From assembly GCA_033032175.1 (NCBI GenBank), contig CM065331.1:10292370-10356369 (forward strand): 64,000 nt of DNA, written 5' to 3'. The translations under genes were made by a program, and so were the position numbers. The notes under the pieces were generated by a model. The model did no database searches and was not told the DNA's origin. It worked only from the letters and a program-made list of their open reading frames with translations. Numbering within the stretch: the stretch's first letter is position 1; the number at the start of each line of letters is the position of its first letter. This document shows positions 1 through 10,659 of this stretch, piece after piece. This stretch comes from Saturnia japonica (taxonomy: Eukaryota; Arthropoda; Insecta; Lepidoptera; Saturniidae).

Positions 1-359
1 GTGTGGTCTGGAAGAGGGTAACATTATGCATATTCTCTTCAATTGTTCTCTTTATAACTCTTTACCACTGTATGATATTTTGTGTAATTATAAGGCTATT
101 CTTCCTTGCGACCTGTCATCTATCTTATCTCATAATAATATATATATTAAATCATTAGTAAAATTTCTTAATCATCATAAATTGTCATTGTAGGTTTCTA
201 ATATTATTTTTAATTGTATTTATTTATTGCCACTTCTTCATTTATCCGCCTATTCCCTCCATCCGCCTAAAGTATCGAATTCGCATAACTTGAAAATGGC
301 AGTATTAGTCTCTAAAGTTGACTGGGTTGCCAAGATTGAAAACAGAAGAAGAAGAAGAG
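1..359 (+). mobile_element. 3' end of a non-LTR retrotransposon (LINE)
   Basis: Positions 2-193 read as the last 63 codons of a LINE ORF2 ending in TAG. They begin CGLEEGNIMHILFNC, the C-x-x-x-x-x-x-x-H-x-x-x-x-C spacing typical of the zinc-knuckle tail of insect ORF2 proteins. A short 3' UTR follows and finishes in a GAAGAAGAAGAAG-type tail near 345-359, as in jockey-like elements. The 5' part lies outside the window. The right arm lacks this sequence at the corresponding place, so the insertion sits at, or outside, the edge of the big inverted repeat. Confidence 0.7.
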
Positions 360-597
360 TCTGATTGTGTTCTTGTACCACAGACTATTAGATGATTGTG
401 TTTGTGTATGTGTATTGTGTTCATTGTTTTATTTCGACGTATTTTCTCTAGACTTTTTATAAACTCTTTGTTGTTAAAAAGTAATAAATTAATACATTTA
501 AAATTAATCATGTCTTAGTTTACGATAAATTTCCTTCGTTTACACAAACGTTGCCATTATTTAAAGAAGAAGAAACTGTGTTTTAATACATAAAAAA
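360..597 (+). other. 5' flank of the left importin-alpha-like gene
   Basis: AT-rich flank upstream of the first exon. From about 414 it matches the right arm (up to 43,808) in inverted orientation. A 16-bp block at 379-394 is inverted relative to the right arm. No convincing TATA box or initiator can be pinned down. Confidence 0.4.
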
Positions 598-657
598 ATG
601 ACTACTGTATCAGAAAACCGCATGCGTATGTTGAAGAATAGTGCCAAAGATGACGAC
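598..657 (+). CDS. Importin-alpha-3-like, exon 1 (left copy)
   Basis: Twenty codons starting at ATG 598 in an 'aaaaaaATG' context and ending before the donor GTAAGT at 658, phase 0. The peptide MTTVSENRMRMLKNSAKDDD resembles the extreme N terminus of importin alpha 3/4 (KPNA3/4, Drosophila Kap-alpha3), the start of the importin-beta-binding (IBB) domain. The start is chosen because this peptide aligns with the family start and the donor is perfect. The same exon is at 43,577-43,636 on the - strand. Confidence 0.8.
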
Positions 658-1618
658 GTAAGTATCAATAACTATTATTATATTTTGAATGAAGACTAAT
701 AAATGTTTTTTAAGTAATTGTGTTGTGGGGCGACGCGGTTGCATACTACCGCAGGTCCCGCGTCGCTCCATCGAGGCGCGCGGCGGCGGATGGTACACCG
801 TGGAGTTTTAGTGAGTAGGAGTCTCACATAATCACCCGTCCCCCCGGGCGGGTGTGTATCCAAGACGGGTTTCTCCACGTTAAAAAAAAAAAGGTTCTAC
901 AATAAACTACAGATTTGCCAGATAATAAGTTTATAATCATGATAATATGCAAGATGTATTGTCCAAACTATATCATAAATTGGATCATTAATTTAAAATG
1001 ATAGGGATATCTGGAAGTGATCACTCTCTTTTATTCAATTAAAAATAATAATAATTGTAAGCATTAAAAATAATGTAAAAACAATTTAAAAGAAAAGTTG
1101 TTAAACTCAATTGTTTCTTGCTGGATTTGAACCAGTAGACATTTGTCTGTGCCTAAACTGAATAAAATTTCTTTGATTTTTTTGGGACTTAATGGCTCTT
1201 ATAATATTTAATTAATTTAATAAAATGTCTTAGAAGAAATTAATACAATATACAATAGGTGGTATTATTTTTACATGAGTGCTAAGTCAGTGTTCTAAAT
1301 ATTATGATTAACTCACTAATTCTGTATTAAGTTTAAAAAAATTATAATACATTTAGTCTGTCAAGATTTAAACCAGCTACCTATTATATATCTTACAATC
1401 TCTTTAAAGGTAAGACGGACAAGACTTAGCAATGTAGTACCTTCTTCAGGAACAGGAGCAAAAAAAATCTATACAGTTAAAAACATCTGACTGTAGTTTT
1501 ATGTTATTTTAAATATAGTGAATTGAGGTCCGTAATGAAATAAGTAATGCACTAGGAATAATGGGAACTCCTTGAGAACCTACAAGTAACTTAGTTTTTA
1601 ATTGACAATGTATTTCAG
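658..1618 (+). other. Intron 1, with a GC-rich retroelement scrap
   Basis: GT-AG intron. Positions about 721-892 are sharply GC-rich and end in a run of A (gttaaaaaaaaaaagg), as expected for a poly(A)-tailed LINE 3' end or SINE. The same scrap, shorter, is at about 43,372-43,510, so it was there before the arms diverged. The rest is AT-rich with nothing recognisable. Confidence 0.6.
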
Positions 1619-2317
1619 GAGACACCCAGTTGGAGGAATGAAGTCAATGTGAAACTTAGAAAGAATAAAAGGAAAGAGACTCTTAACATACAGCAAAAGG
1701 CATTAATCTGCTCCTCGTTAGATGAAAAGGAAACTGAAAGGACATTTGATTCAACTGACCTCAAGGAGTTGATTATAGATGTCGCCAAGGTAGACAACCC
1801 AGCTATCCAGCTAACAGCAGTCAAAAAATGCAGGAAGCTGTTGACTTGTGATGAGAACCACCCAATTGATGAAATAATAGACACAGGCATCCTTCCTATC
1901 CTCATTCAATGTCTGTCCAGAACCGACAATTCCAAAGTTCAATATGAATCTGTATGGGCCTTAGCAAACATAGCTTCTGGTGATTCAGCACAGATTAATA
2001 AATTAGTAGATGCTGGTGCCGTACCAGCCCTCCTGCAACTACTCACATCTCCGCTTATAAATATTTGTGAGCTGACACTCTGGGCCTTAGGTAACATCAT
2101 TGATGATGGGCCAGTTCTACGAGATTTTGTGATTGAACAAGGACTTGTGAACTCATTGCTCAGCTTTATAAAGCCAAATACAGTTATTTCAGTCCCAAGT
2201 CAAGTCACATGGGTGATTATGAACCTGTGCAGGAGTAAGGACCCACCTCTACCAGTCAAAGTTATTCAAGAAATACTTCCTGTTCTCAATATGATGATCA
2301 TGCACAATGACACAGAG
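1619..2317 (+). CDS. Importin-alpha-3-like, exon 2: IBB remainder and early ARM repeats (left copy)
   Basis: Importin alpha carries nuclear-localisation-signal (NLS) cargo and binds importin beta through an N-terminal IBB domain. This 233-codon exon (acceptor TTTCAG at 1616-1618, donor GTAAGT at 2318, phase 0-0) opens ETPSWRNEVNVKLRKNKRKET, clearly the IBB core, but the run of four arginines usual before NEV in alpha 3 is reduced to TPSWR. ARM repeats follow with the Trp/Asn ladder of the major NLS site intact: WALANIASG, WALGNIIDDG and WVIMNLCRSKDPP. The exon ends HNDTE, where the family continues into ARM5. The - strand copy (41,954-42,652) differs at a few residues, for example KK to KQ and VKVIQE to FKVILK. 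This is a diverged importin-alpha-3 paralogue; whether it is functional is unknown. Confidence 0.9.
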
Positions 2318-3659
2318 GTAAGTTACTGTATTTTTGTTATCATACATACACATATAGTTACATTCTAGTAAACAGTTAGAGAATTAATTTCTGTGATAAG
2401 AACTTAAGTAATTAACTTTATTAAATAATCTGACATTTTTATGTTGGTAAACATAAAAAAGTCAAAACCTGTTTTAGGTGATCTAAAAGTATGACAAGCT
2501 ACTCTGAATGTTCATCTTAAAAGTATGCTATATTTATTTTAGGCAAGACTAAATTTAAATGGTTGATTTATTTAATATAATTAAGAATATTCACAAAAGC
2601 CAGATGAAAATAATGATTTTCTATAATTATTGTCAGACTTGAAAATAAATTATGGGTGAGTGCAAGTTAAAAACATTATGGATAGGCATAAGAGGAAGGA
2701 AGTATGTCTATTGGCTACTGAGAAAAAAATATAATTTCAATTTGGCTACCTTCTGTTTTATAAAGCATTGTTACTTTCATTTGCTATCTTTAACTAACAT
2801 TTTGTGTATTGTTGATCTTTTCTCAGTATTTGTTTGACAGAGTAGTACACTTATTAGTACATGTGGCAACTGTATAGCTTCCGTTTGATACAAATATTCG
2901 AAACATTTTTAACTTTTCAAATGGTTTAAGTAAAAAAGTGCCCTATGTAGTCTCTATAGTAGCTGTAGTGCAGTTGATAAGTCAGTGACTTTTTGAATAA
3001 TATGTTATTTATTATTTCAATTTACTCTCTCTTAAGCTTGATACATTTATTCCAGCTTTATTCAAATTTTTTTATTCCTCCAAATAATAGGTTTTCTCAA
3101 GGCCCTTAAAATAGGTGTTTGTTTCAGTGATAACCTTTTCGTTATGTTTGGAAACAGTAAATAGCGGCAGGGGGCTAATTCTGGAGAATATGTTGGTCAG
3201 GGTAGCAGTTTGTAGCTCAATTTATGGATTTTTGCCATGGTGACCACTCATCACTTAAGTGTACACCTGGACATTATCTTGACAGAACAACAATTTTTCT
3301 TTATTAAATGCGGTCGTTTTTGTTTCAAATCAATATCGAATCTGTGCTCTGAATAATATTTGCCAGTGATTTTTTACCCTTTTCAAGGTAATCGATGGCA
3401 GATTGCTCTTAAGGGCTCTATTGTTAGATGGCAGTTGATGGGAGTAGTGTTGCATTTAAAGTTGCTGTGAAGGAAATTTAAAAGGTCACTGAATTAAGAA
3501 ACAGCCCCATATTAAACAAAAACAAAAAATTGCAACATATATGTAACAATAGATGTAGTATAATAACTACATATATGTATGTAACAGAATTATTAGTTTA
3601 CTCATAGACTATATTGCTCAGTGGCTACAAATTTTAATTTTATAATCACTTTTTTTCAG
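2318..3659 (+). other. Intron 2
   Basis: No gene seen. The stretch around 2,930-2,960 (gccctatgtagtctctata) and the last 60 bp before the A1 exon resemble the region upstream of exon A3 (about 18,280-18,391), which shows that intron sequence was duplicated with the exon. Confidence 0.5.
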
Positions 3660-3902
3660 ATCCTAAAGGACATTGCATGGACGATAAGCTATCTAGCAGA
3701 TAGTGGCAATGACCTCATCCAGACGGTTATTGCGTTTGGCATTGTCCCTAAACTGATACCTCTGCTCTCTCATAAGGAAGTCGAAGTACAGACTGCTGCT
3801 TTAACGGCTGTCAGTAACATAGTCACTGGTACTGAAAAGCAGGCTCAGGTTGTGTTGAACTGTGGTGCATTATTTCACTTCCCAGCTCTGTTATCTCATC
3901 AG
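3660..3902 (+). CDS. Importin-alpha-3-like, exon A1 (ARM5-6 module, left copy)
   Basis: 81 codons between acceptor TTTTTTTCAG (ends 3659) and donor GTGGGT (3903), phase 0-0. It encodes [18 protein letters not shown], keeping the ARM5 Trp, then [15 protein letters not shown] (ARM6), ending PALLSHQ. The family sequence continues directly from HNDT in exon 2 into this exon. It is the best-preserved of three A-type exons and would be the natural partner of exon 2. The - strand copy is at 40,372-40,614. Confidence 0.88.
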
Positions 3903-5780
3903 GTGGGTGATCTTAAATCAGTTGTTAATACTAATTTACATGTGTCATATCATTGAAGATTGTCACTGTTAATGGTTAAGAACTGTACTAACATGGTTCT
4001 TTTTGCAGTCAATACTTCAGTTATATATCAAGTGAATAGAAAACATTCAGAGGTTATGGGTTAAAATAATACTTTAGTTAAAACAGAGACAAGGTAAAAC
4101 AAGAAGATTGACAATAGCCTGAGGTAGATACCATATTTATACTAGAAAAGCGGACAGTTTTAGCATTTTCCAACATGGGACATATATGGATATCTATTTT
4201 TTTTTCTGACTGATTATACTGTTAGCCTTAGGGGCCCTATTTAAAACAGAGCTGCTGATGGCTTTTACAGCTTCACCGGACTTGGGGGCGAGCGCTTAGG
4301 GCACTCAGCCACGAAAGTTTTAGACAACTCATGCACAAGGGTGCCAAAGTGGCAGGATCTCGGCTTGGGCGATTGTCGTGATTGCAATTAAGTTGCGATC
4401 TGACTAATTCCCTATCCGTAAATTCGAGCTAAACTAACATATACCTCCCATGAGGAATGAACATGTGTATATGTATTTAGTAATCTAAAATATGGTCTAC
4501 ACTGACTAGCATAAAAAAAGAAATAATATAGCTCAATTAGTAATGGACGACAGACAACTATTTCAATTGTTACATCCAATTGAATATGAGCGAAGGACAT
4601 CATCCACTAACCTTGAACTTCTGAAAGTGCTTCCTCTCCCAATCCAGCCTGAAACTTGGATTATTTCAGCAATCCCAATGCTGCACACAAGCGTGTTCAA
4701 CCTCAATAAATGTTCTTCACCACGTTAACGGATGGTATATTATTTTAAACAAAAAATGCACACGGGCGCGGTCACACAACCGCGAGAACAATCGAGCAAC
4801 GTATTTCAAAGTAATGTGGTGTCGTCACACGCAGTCGAGCGATTAGATCTCAATAATGTTTGTAAGGGCTGACGCAGGCGGCGGTGCCCCTCCAACGGTG
4901 TAGTCGTATGACGCTACAGCGTCGTCAGCCAATTGGCATTAGGAAGGACACATATCAAAAGATGTCGGTGCGTCCGATTTCATTCTGATCATATAATCAA
5001 AAAAATGAACTAATTGAAATAATTGGCTCAAACACATGTATTTAACTTTGTAAGAACAATAAAAGATTTTACGTAAAACAAATTTAAGGATTTAAAAAAA
5101 AAATATTACTGGACAATATGTTCAAGAATCATGTATAACAAGTTTTTTTGTCGAAAGGGTTTTACCTTATTTAATGCTCTGTAAGTATTTATTGTTAATT
5201 TACCCCTAGTTTCCTTACGAGGTTTCTATAGAGATAAATAATATAGTTCTATTTAATGTGCGTATTCCTTTACTCCGATATAGTAGTACATTAATAATCG
5301 CGGAGGGACGACGACTGAAGCCCGTGTGCGCTCTCAACCTCGACATATTGTTTTGCTAAGTTTGCAATATTTACCGGAGCGCACACGCTGCTACAGGGTA
5401 TTATTATTATAGGGTGGTGGATCATTGCGTGACTTATAGTGATGTTTGGAAGTGACATGGACTTCTATGTATTAACTGATAAAATTCTAATGAACTGAAA
5501 ACAATCATTAAAAATATAATATAAACTGGGATGTTTCCAAACCGGAGTTGGTGTGTTGGTGACATTCATAAATATTTCCTTTAGAGCTTAAATTGCATAC
5601 AATTGTTTTTAGTTTAACCAATAATTTGAAGAGAAAGTTATATGCTATATACTAACTACTAAGTTTAAACCTTATGTTTTCATTGTGGACCTAAATTAAC
5701 AGGTCCTTAATTCTTTTACAATTAATATGATTATTTATTTTTATTTATAGCAATGAATTTTACACTTCAACTGATTATAG
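3903..5780 (+). other. Intron 3 with GC-rich repeat patches
   Basis: Mostly AT-rich. GC-rich patches at about 4,246-4,430, 4,750-4,990 and 5,285-5,400 look like transposon remnants; the last holds the inverted pair gtgtgcgctc / gagcgcacac. A 61-codon open frame at 4543-4728 beginning MDDRQLFQLLHPIEYERR is unchanged in the right arm (39,546-39,731). It may be a scrap of a transposase but I do not recognise it. Confidence 0.45.
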
Positions 5781-6041
5781 GAAAAAGAGATCAATGTACT
5801 AGCTGTACGGTTCCTGAACAATATATTCTGTGGGAGTGAGCAACAAGTGCAGGCGGTGATCGACGCTGGCCTGCTACCCAACATTGTGGAGAAACTTGAC
5901 AAGGGCGAGCTCGAGACTCAGAGACTCGCAGCGCAGGCCGTCTCCAACCTCTGCAAGAAAGGCAACAAGGAACAAGTTGCGGCGCTCCTCAACTCCGACG
6001 TAATGCCAACTTTCTGCAGTCTGCTGAGCTGTCCTATTGAC
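5781..6041 (+). CDS. Importin-alpha-3-like, exon B1 (ARM7-8 module, left copy)
   Basis: 87 codons from acceptor GATTATAG (ends 5780) to donor GTGCGT (6042), phase 0-0. It begins EKEINVLAVRFLNNIFCGSEQQ (ARM7), continues AVIDAGLLPNIVEKLDKGE, then AAQAVSNLCKKGNKEQ (ARM8) and ends LLSCPID. In importin alpha both repeats carry a Trp (AVWFLSN, AAWAISN) that stacks on the NLS in the minor groove. Here the two Trp are Arg and Gln, while the paired Asn is kept. The donor is weaker than those of B2 and B3 and the exon end is shorter. The - strand copy is at 38,265-38,525. Confidence 0.87.
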
Positions 6042-6322
6042 GTGCGTCATGTGGGTGACAATTGCTCTTTTTAGCGTATTATATCGATATCAATAACAGC
6101 AGTGGTAAAAAACTTTAATGTGTTCTCTGAAAACAGCGTTAAATTTCTACTGAAGTTATAGGAATTATATATAGTACATAGGTATAATTTTACAAAGTTT
6201 GAATGCCACAGATTCTAAAGCATAGTTCGTAAAATATTGTATATCAACATTGTAATATTTTTTTACAAATATCTAATAGCTTATTTTTAACTAGATAAGT
6301 AATTATCTGAGCAAAAACTATA
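6042..6322 (+). other. Intron segment after B1
   Basis: AT-rich intron sequence, the same in both arms. Nothing else is recognised. Confidence 0.4.
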
Positions 6323-7259
6323 CAGGATGTCCCAGAACTCAACGTCAAGCCGAAACGGGGTGACAGGATTGATTGTAACCATCATGAGAAAAAAAAAAAT
6401 CTATCCCATGCAGTTTGGAACTTATGGGCATTTAAGAAAAACCTACAGATATGGTCAAACTGTAACTATTTTTCGGTTATCGTGGTTAATTTTCATTATT
6501 TTTTTTCATTTACACTTTGGACCCGTAACCCTAAATAACATTTCTAGAACCACAGTCAAAAATAATGACACAACTGCCCCAAGTTTTCTGGAATTAAGAC
6601 TATTTGTTAAACACTTACTAACTTTTTTTACTTACTTACTTTTGTTGACTTTGGTAAAAGTGGCGCCACTATCTGTCTCGGTCGCTCATGGCAAGCATGT
6701 CCACTATCCATCTCTCACATCAATAAAAAATATTTGAATAAAAACATTTGAACTGAGTAAAATGGGTTAGCAAAAATCTGGTTACTCGAGGTTTTTAATT
6801 ATTTTACTAGTTTTTTTTTGTATGAAACTAACAGTATTGTACCATTTTACAATCCTGATTAAATGCGCGAACTTTTAATGGCACTTGCCAAGGCACTTTA
6901 GTACATTTTTTTAAATGAAGGGCCGGGCCTTTCAAATTCGACCAATTTTGAAAATTTTAGATTCATAGTTGTTTAACAAATAGTCTTAATTCTAGAAAAC
7001 TTGGGGCAGTTGTGTCATTATTTTTGACTGTGGTTCTAGAAATGTTATTTAGGGTTACGGGTCCAAAGTTTAAATGAACAAAAATAATGAAAATTAACCA
7101 CAATAACTGAAAAATAGTTACAGTTTGACCATATTTGTAGGTTTTTCTTAAATACCCATAATTTCCAAACTGCATGGGATAGTTCTTTTTTTTCTCATGA
7201 TGGTTACAATCAATCCTGTCACCCCGTTTCGGCTTGACGTTGAGTTCTGGGACATCCTG
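6323..7259. mobile_element. Foldback Tc1/mariner-type element with ~288-bp inverted ends
   Basis: Ends are caggatgtcccagaactc and its complement gagttctgggacatcctg, flanked on both sides by TA (6321-6322 and 7260-7261), the usual Tc1/mariner target duplication. The inverted arms run about 6323-6611 and 6972-7259, far longer than ordinary terminal repeats, so a transcript would form a long hairpin. Open frames at 6327-6737 (+) and 6963-7268 (-) are the same arm read in both orientations and are not proteins. The right arm carries an enlarged version at 33,820-37,983. Confidence 0.75.
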
Positions 7260-7799
7260 TATACACAATTAAAAACGTAATTAAATGCAAACAAAACCAT
7301 ACAATTCGTGTGTAAAACGTAACGCAGGAGCACCGCTTCAGATAGGGTTCAATTGTCATACAATATTTTTTGTTTCACATATCGGGCCGTGAGGAATGGC
7401 TCTCTTTTGCACTCATTGAACAAGCGTTGTACTTAACGTTGTTTCATAGGAAGGTAATCGCTAGTTCTCTACTCAGTACAAGTTAATACCAAATCTTATT
7501 TATCTTACGTAATTGTATTTCGTGAAAAGCTGTGATTAGTTTAAAGTATAAACGGTTGTTAATTTATACATGTTACCTACCTAAAATACATAAGTATGGA
7601 TAAGAAAAAAAAAACATTCTGTTCATTAATTTTTAGTGGAAGTGCACTGCACCACCGCTCCTTGGGACGAGCCGATACTGATCAAAAATATTCCCAACCC
7701 TTTAAAAACCTGTTCACCCTATAATTATGTTGTTAGAATAAACAAAATATAAGGTTAATCAAGCTTAGCTCGTAATAAAAAAAAACTTATCTACATACA
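7260..7799 (+). other. Intron segment, nothing recognised
   Basis: AT-rich sequence shared by both arms. No splice-flanked frame or repeat structure stands out. Confidence 0.4.
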
Positions 7800-8127
7800 A
7801 AATTTCATCCAAAGCGTTGGAGGGGTTTCCGAGAAACCAATTAAACAAGAGTTGCTCACTTAGTAGTATTATATTATATAAGATAGCTTTGCCTCACGGT
7901 TTCACTCGTGTTATTTATTATGAACACTTCGTTGGTACTGCCCTTGGCACCCCCTTATCTTTTACACCCTTAGGTATGGAATTTAAAAGAAAACTATGAA
8001 ATACGTCTTTTTTTTTCTAACTGAATTACTTAATACCAATTTTCATAAATCTATCTTCAAAATCGATGTATTTTCATCAAACTTTCATACCCATTTCCAC
8101 CACCTTAGAGGTTGATTTTGCATTTTT
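7800..8127 (+). mobile_element. Lepidopteran retroelement fragment replacing the front of exon A2
   Basis: Contains phrases frequent in lepidopteran repeats (tttgcctcacggtttcactcgtg, then cacccccttatcttttacaccctta, then aaactttcatacccatttccacc). It joins directly to the surviving last ~49 bp of exon A2. The same junction is in the right arm (about 32,915-33,300), so the insertion is older than the split of the arms. Confidence 0.55.
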
Positions 8128-8176
8128 GTTGGACTGTGGCGCATTGTCATACATACCAGCTCTGTTGTCTCATCAG
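8128..8176 (+). pseudogene. Remnant of importin exon A2 (last ~16 codons)
   Basis: Reads VLLDCGALSYIPALLSHQ-like sequence matching the end of exons A1 and A3, followed by an intact donor GTGAGT (8177) and the same downstream intron words (gtgctctagaagcatatt) as A3. The upstream two thirds of the exon, including its acceptor, are gone and replaced by a retroelement fragment. It cannot be spliced as an internal exon. Confidence 0.75.
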
Positions 8177-8941
8177 GTGAGTGCTCTAGAAGCATATTAA
8201 AAGTTTCCATAATGATTGACATAGTAGGTACAGATTTGAGATACCATTAAAGTCTGTATTTGTCTGTGACTTTAGCATTTAGCAAATATCTCGTAAGTTG
8301 CATTTTGTAAATGGTGAGATATGTTAGTATTTATACATTGATATTTAATAATTTATAATTATTATATTGGAGAGTATTCTGCTCAGAGATAAGTTTACAG
8401 CTGATTCGTACTTAAAAAATTTGAAGATCTAATTAAAAATAATGATGCATTCAAAACACACATTCATTGGTTTTCATCTATACGAGCGTTGCAAATCATA
8501 ACAAGTCACATAGCATAGAGTGCCGATACTGTATATTGTGAATCAACTAACTATTTGAGAATACGACGAATAAGAAAGAGTATGTATGTGTGCGATTCTA
8601 CTAATGAAACATTTATTTGTAAATATTTTGTCTAATCTGAGAACTATTTCTCCTCATTGAGAACATTCTACTTTGCTGGAAAAAGTTAACTATATTAAAC
8701 AGTTTCATCTGCATATTTTGTATATATTCTGTGTTCACGTGCCAACAAAACTAAAATGGCAACACTGCGCTTCGCAACTCGTTTCTAAACGTTCAAAATT
8801 TAAGTGTTAACGATTTTTGGACTTCAATATTCGAACTCGCTTTAGCGCGTCGCGTTTCGGGACTAGCAGGTGCATATCCAGTTTCTATTTACGCAGGCGT
8901 TTTGACATTTATATTACATTTTTTGCTTCAACTGATTGTAG
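8177..8941 (+). other. Intron between A2 remnant and B2
   Basis: The stretch near 8,270-8,330 (tgtgactttagca, agttgcattttg) resembles the intron after A3 at 18,750-18,790, again showing duplicated intron sequence. No gene is seen. Confidence 0.45.
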
Positions 8942-9211
8942 GAAAAGGAGATCTCTGAGTTAGCTGTACTGTTCCTGTCCAATATACTGTCTGGGAATGG
9001 GCAACTAGTACAAGCTGTGATCGACGCTGGCCTGCTACCCAACATTGTGGAGAAACTTGCCAGTGGTGAGCTCGAAACACAGAGGCATGTTGTGCAGGCC
9101 GTCTCCAACCTGACCAGTAAGGGTACCAGGGAACAAGTGGCTGCGCTCATCGACTGCGGCATAGTGCCAACTCTTAGCAATCTACTCGACTGCAAGAACA
9201 TGGAAGATGAC
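8942..9211 (+). CDS. Importin-alpha-3-like, exon B2 (ARM7-8 module, left copy)
   Basis: 90 codons from acceptor GATTGTAG (ends 8941) to donor GTAAGT (9212), phase 0-0. ARM7 reads AVLFLSNILSGNGQL and ARM8 reads VVQAVSNLTSKGTREQ; both canonical Trp are replaced (Leu, Gln). The exon ends LLDCKNMEDD. With A2 destroyed upstream, its only in-frame joins are from B1, A1 or exon 2. The - strand copy (31,806-32,075) additionally turns the ARM8 VSNL into VTYL. Confidence 0.87.
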
Positions 9212-10659
9212 GTAAGTATTCATTATAATGATACTTTCTTCGCGTTCATAACAGTCATTGTTAAAGGTTGTACTCTCATAGAGATTCACTTGAAATGTTG
9301 ATTATGGTGTAATCTCGCATTTTGGTCTATCATTGGATTGTTTGCCGTAAGTAGAGTTTATAAAATATAAAAATAAATGGTAAAAATCTGTCATGGGATG
9401 CCTGGCAGATGTGAAACATCGAAGGGGGTCCCAAAGGGTGTCCCGACAATTTTCCTGTGGGGGGTCAATGGAGTTGCAGGGAATTTTTTCATAATTGTAT
9501 ATTCATAATTTCATAATTCATAGTACATATTATATATTCCATCATATAGCGTGGCGATGTATCGCCATGCCAAAATCAGGTTTACCTCTCACATATGGAT
9601 GTTTCACATCAATAAAAACATTCAAAATGTATTTAACCGACGTCAAAAAAAAAAGAGGTTATTTAAAACATGTATTATCCTATGCCTGTAAGAATGTAAG
9701 GAACAGACGACTGTAGATTGAATGAATCAATTAAATACTTGATATAAGAAGATGGCGGAATGCTCTGCAAGCCGTCAATAAGAGTACACTAACTGAAATA
9801 TTAAATTGTAAAATGGTCATTTTTACGAAATAAAAGGAGTACCGACAACAAAATAAGTTTCAGTTAAATCTGACGCTATAAATATGTATGAAAGTTTTTG
9901 ATTTTTTAGGGCTCCATACCTAAAATGAAAAATAGGGAACTCTTATAGCAGGAGTGTTCAAATTTATAGTGACGGCGATATGCCAAAAAATATTTAGCTA
10001 GTAAGTTATCGACTGCCATCATACTATTATGAAAGAAAAATACATAATGCTTATGAAATGGTTTTCAATAAGGCTTAAGGTATATTTAGGTAAAAAGTAA
10101 AGTTGCAAACCCTTTAATTAAACGTTTTATCTGAATGTCGATGCATTGAATTGCATAACATCTGTGTAGTTTCCATAGGACGGCATGTCTGGATGGAGTG
10201 AGTGCTGACCGTAAGCGAGGTGATAGGTCTTCGATAGTAACACGATTGTGTTAGTTAGATTTCATAATTTTTATTTATGAAATTGTTGACTCGCACTAAT
10301 AAGTAGATCCGAACAACCTTGCTACCGGAATGGTTATTAATTCTTTCATATGCGGATATTCCTCTTCTGCCATAGAATATCAAAATTTGGTAAATAATCT
10401 ACAATACCTCGTTTTAGATAGGTGGCTTGGATCTCATTAGCCAAGACTTTTGAGGTATTTCCCACTTTTCAATAAGTATCGCGATCGACTTGGAAGACTC
10501 TTCCGATCGCCTTTTTGAGCACTACCTACAGTACTTATAAGATCACTCGGTTGTCCGTCTGTCCGTGAACCAAGAACCTGTTTCTCCGATCACTTGAGGT
10601 ATAGTATAAAGTTATAATTTAATACTGCTGTCAATAATTAAGGTTCTACGTCAATGCAA
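9212..10659 (+). other. Intron after B2 with a lepidopteran repeat
   Basis: Positions about 9,400-9,665 hold a repeat bounded by gatgtgaaacatc and its near-complement gatgtttcacatc, followed by atttaaccgacgtcaaaaaaaaa, a word common in moths and butterflies. A related start (ccaggcagatgtgaaacatc) occurs at 31,590 and 57,790. The remaining intron (9,700-10,659) holds nothing I recognise and is also present in the right arm. Confidence 0.5.

Noticed and set aside
4246..4430. GC-rich patch checked as a tRNA or other RNA gene
   Set aside because: No cloverleaf arms, A/B boxes or TTCRA loop in plausible spacing.
6327..7333. Open frames of 136 and 101 codons with similar peptides
   Set aside because: They are the two inverted arms of one foldback element read from opposite strands, with no recognisable domain.
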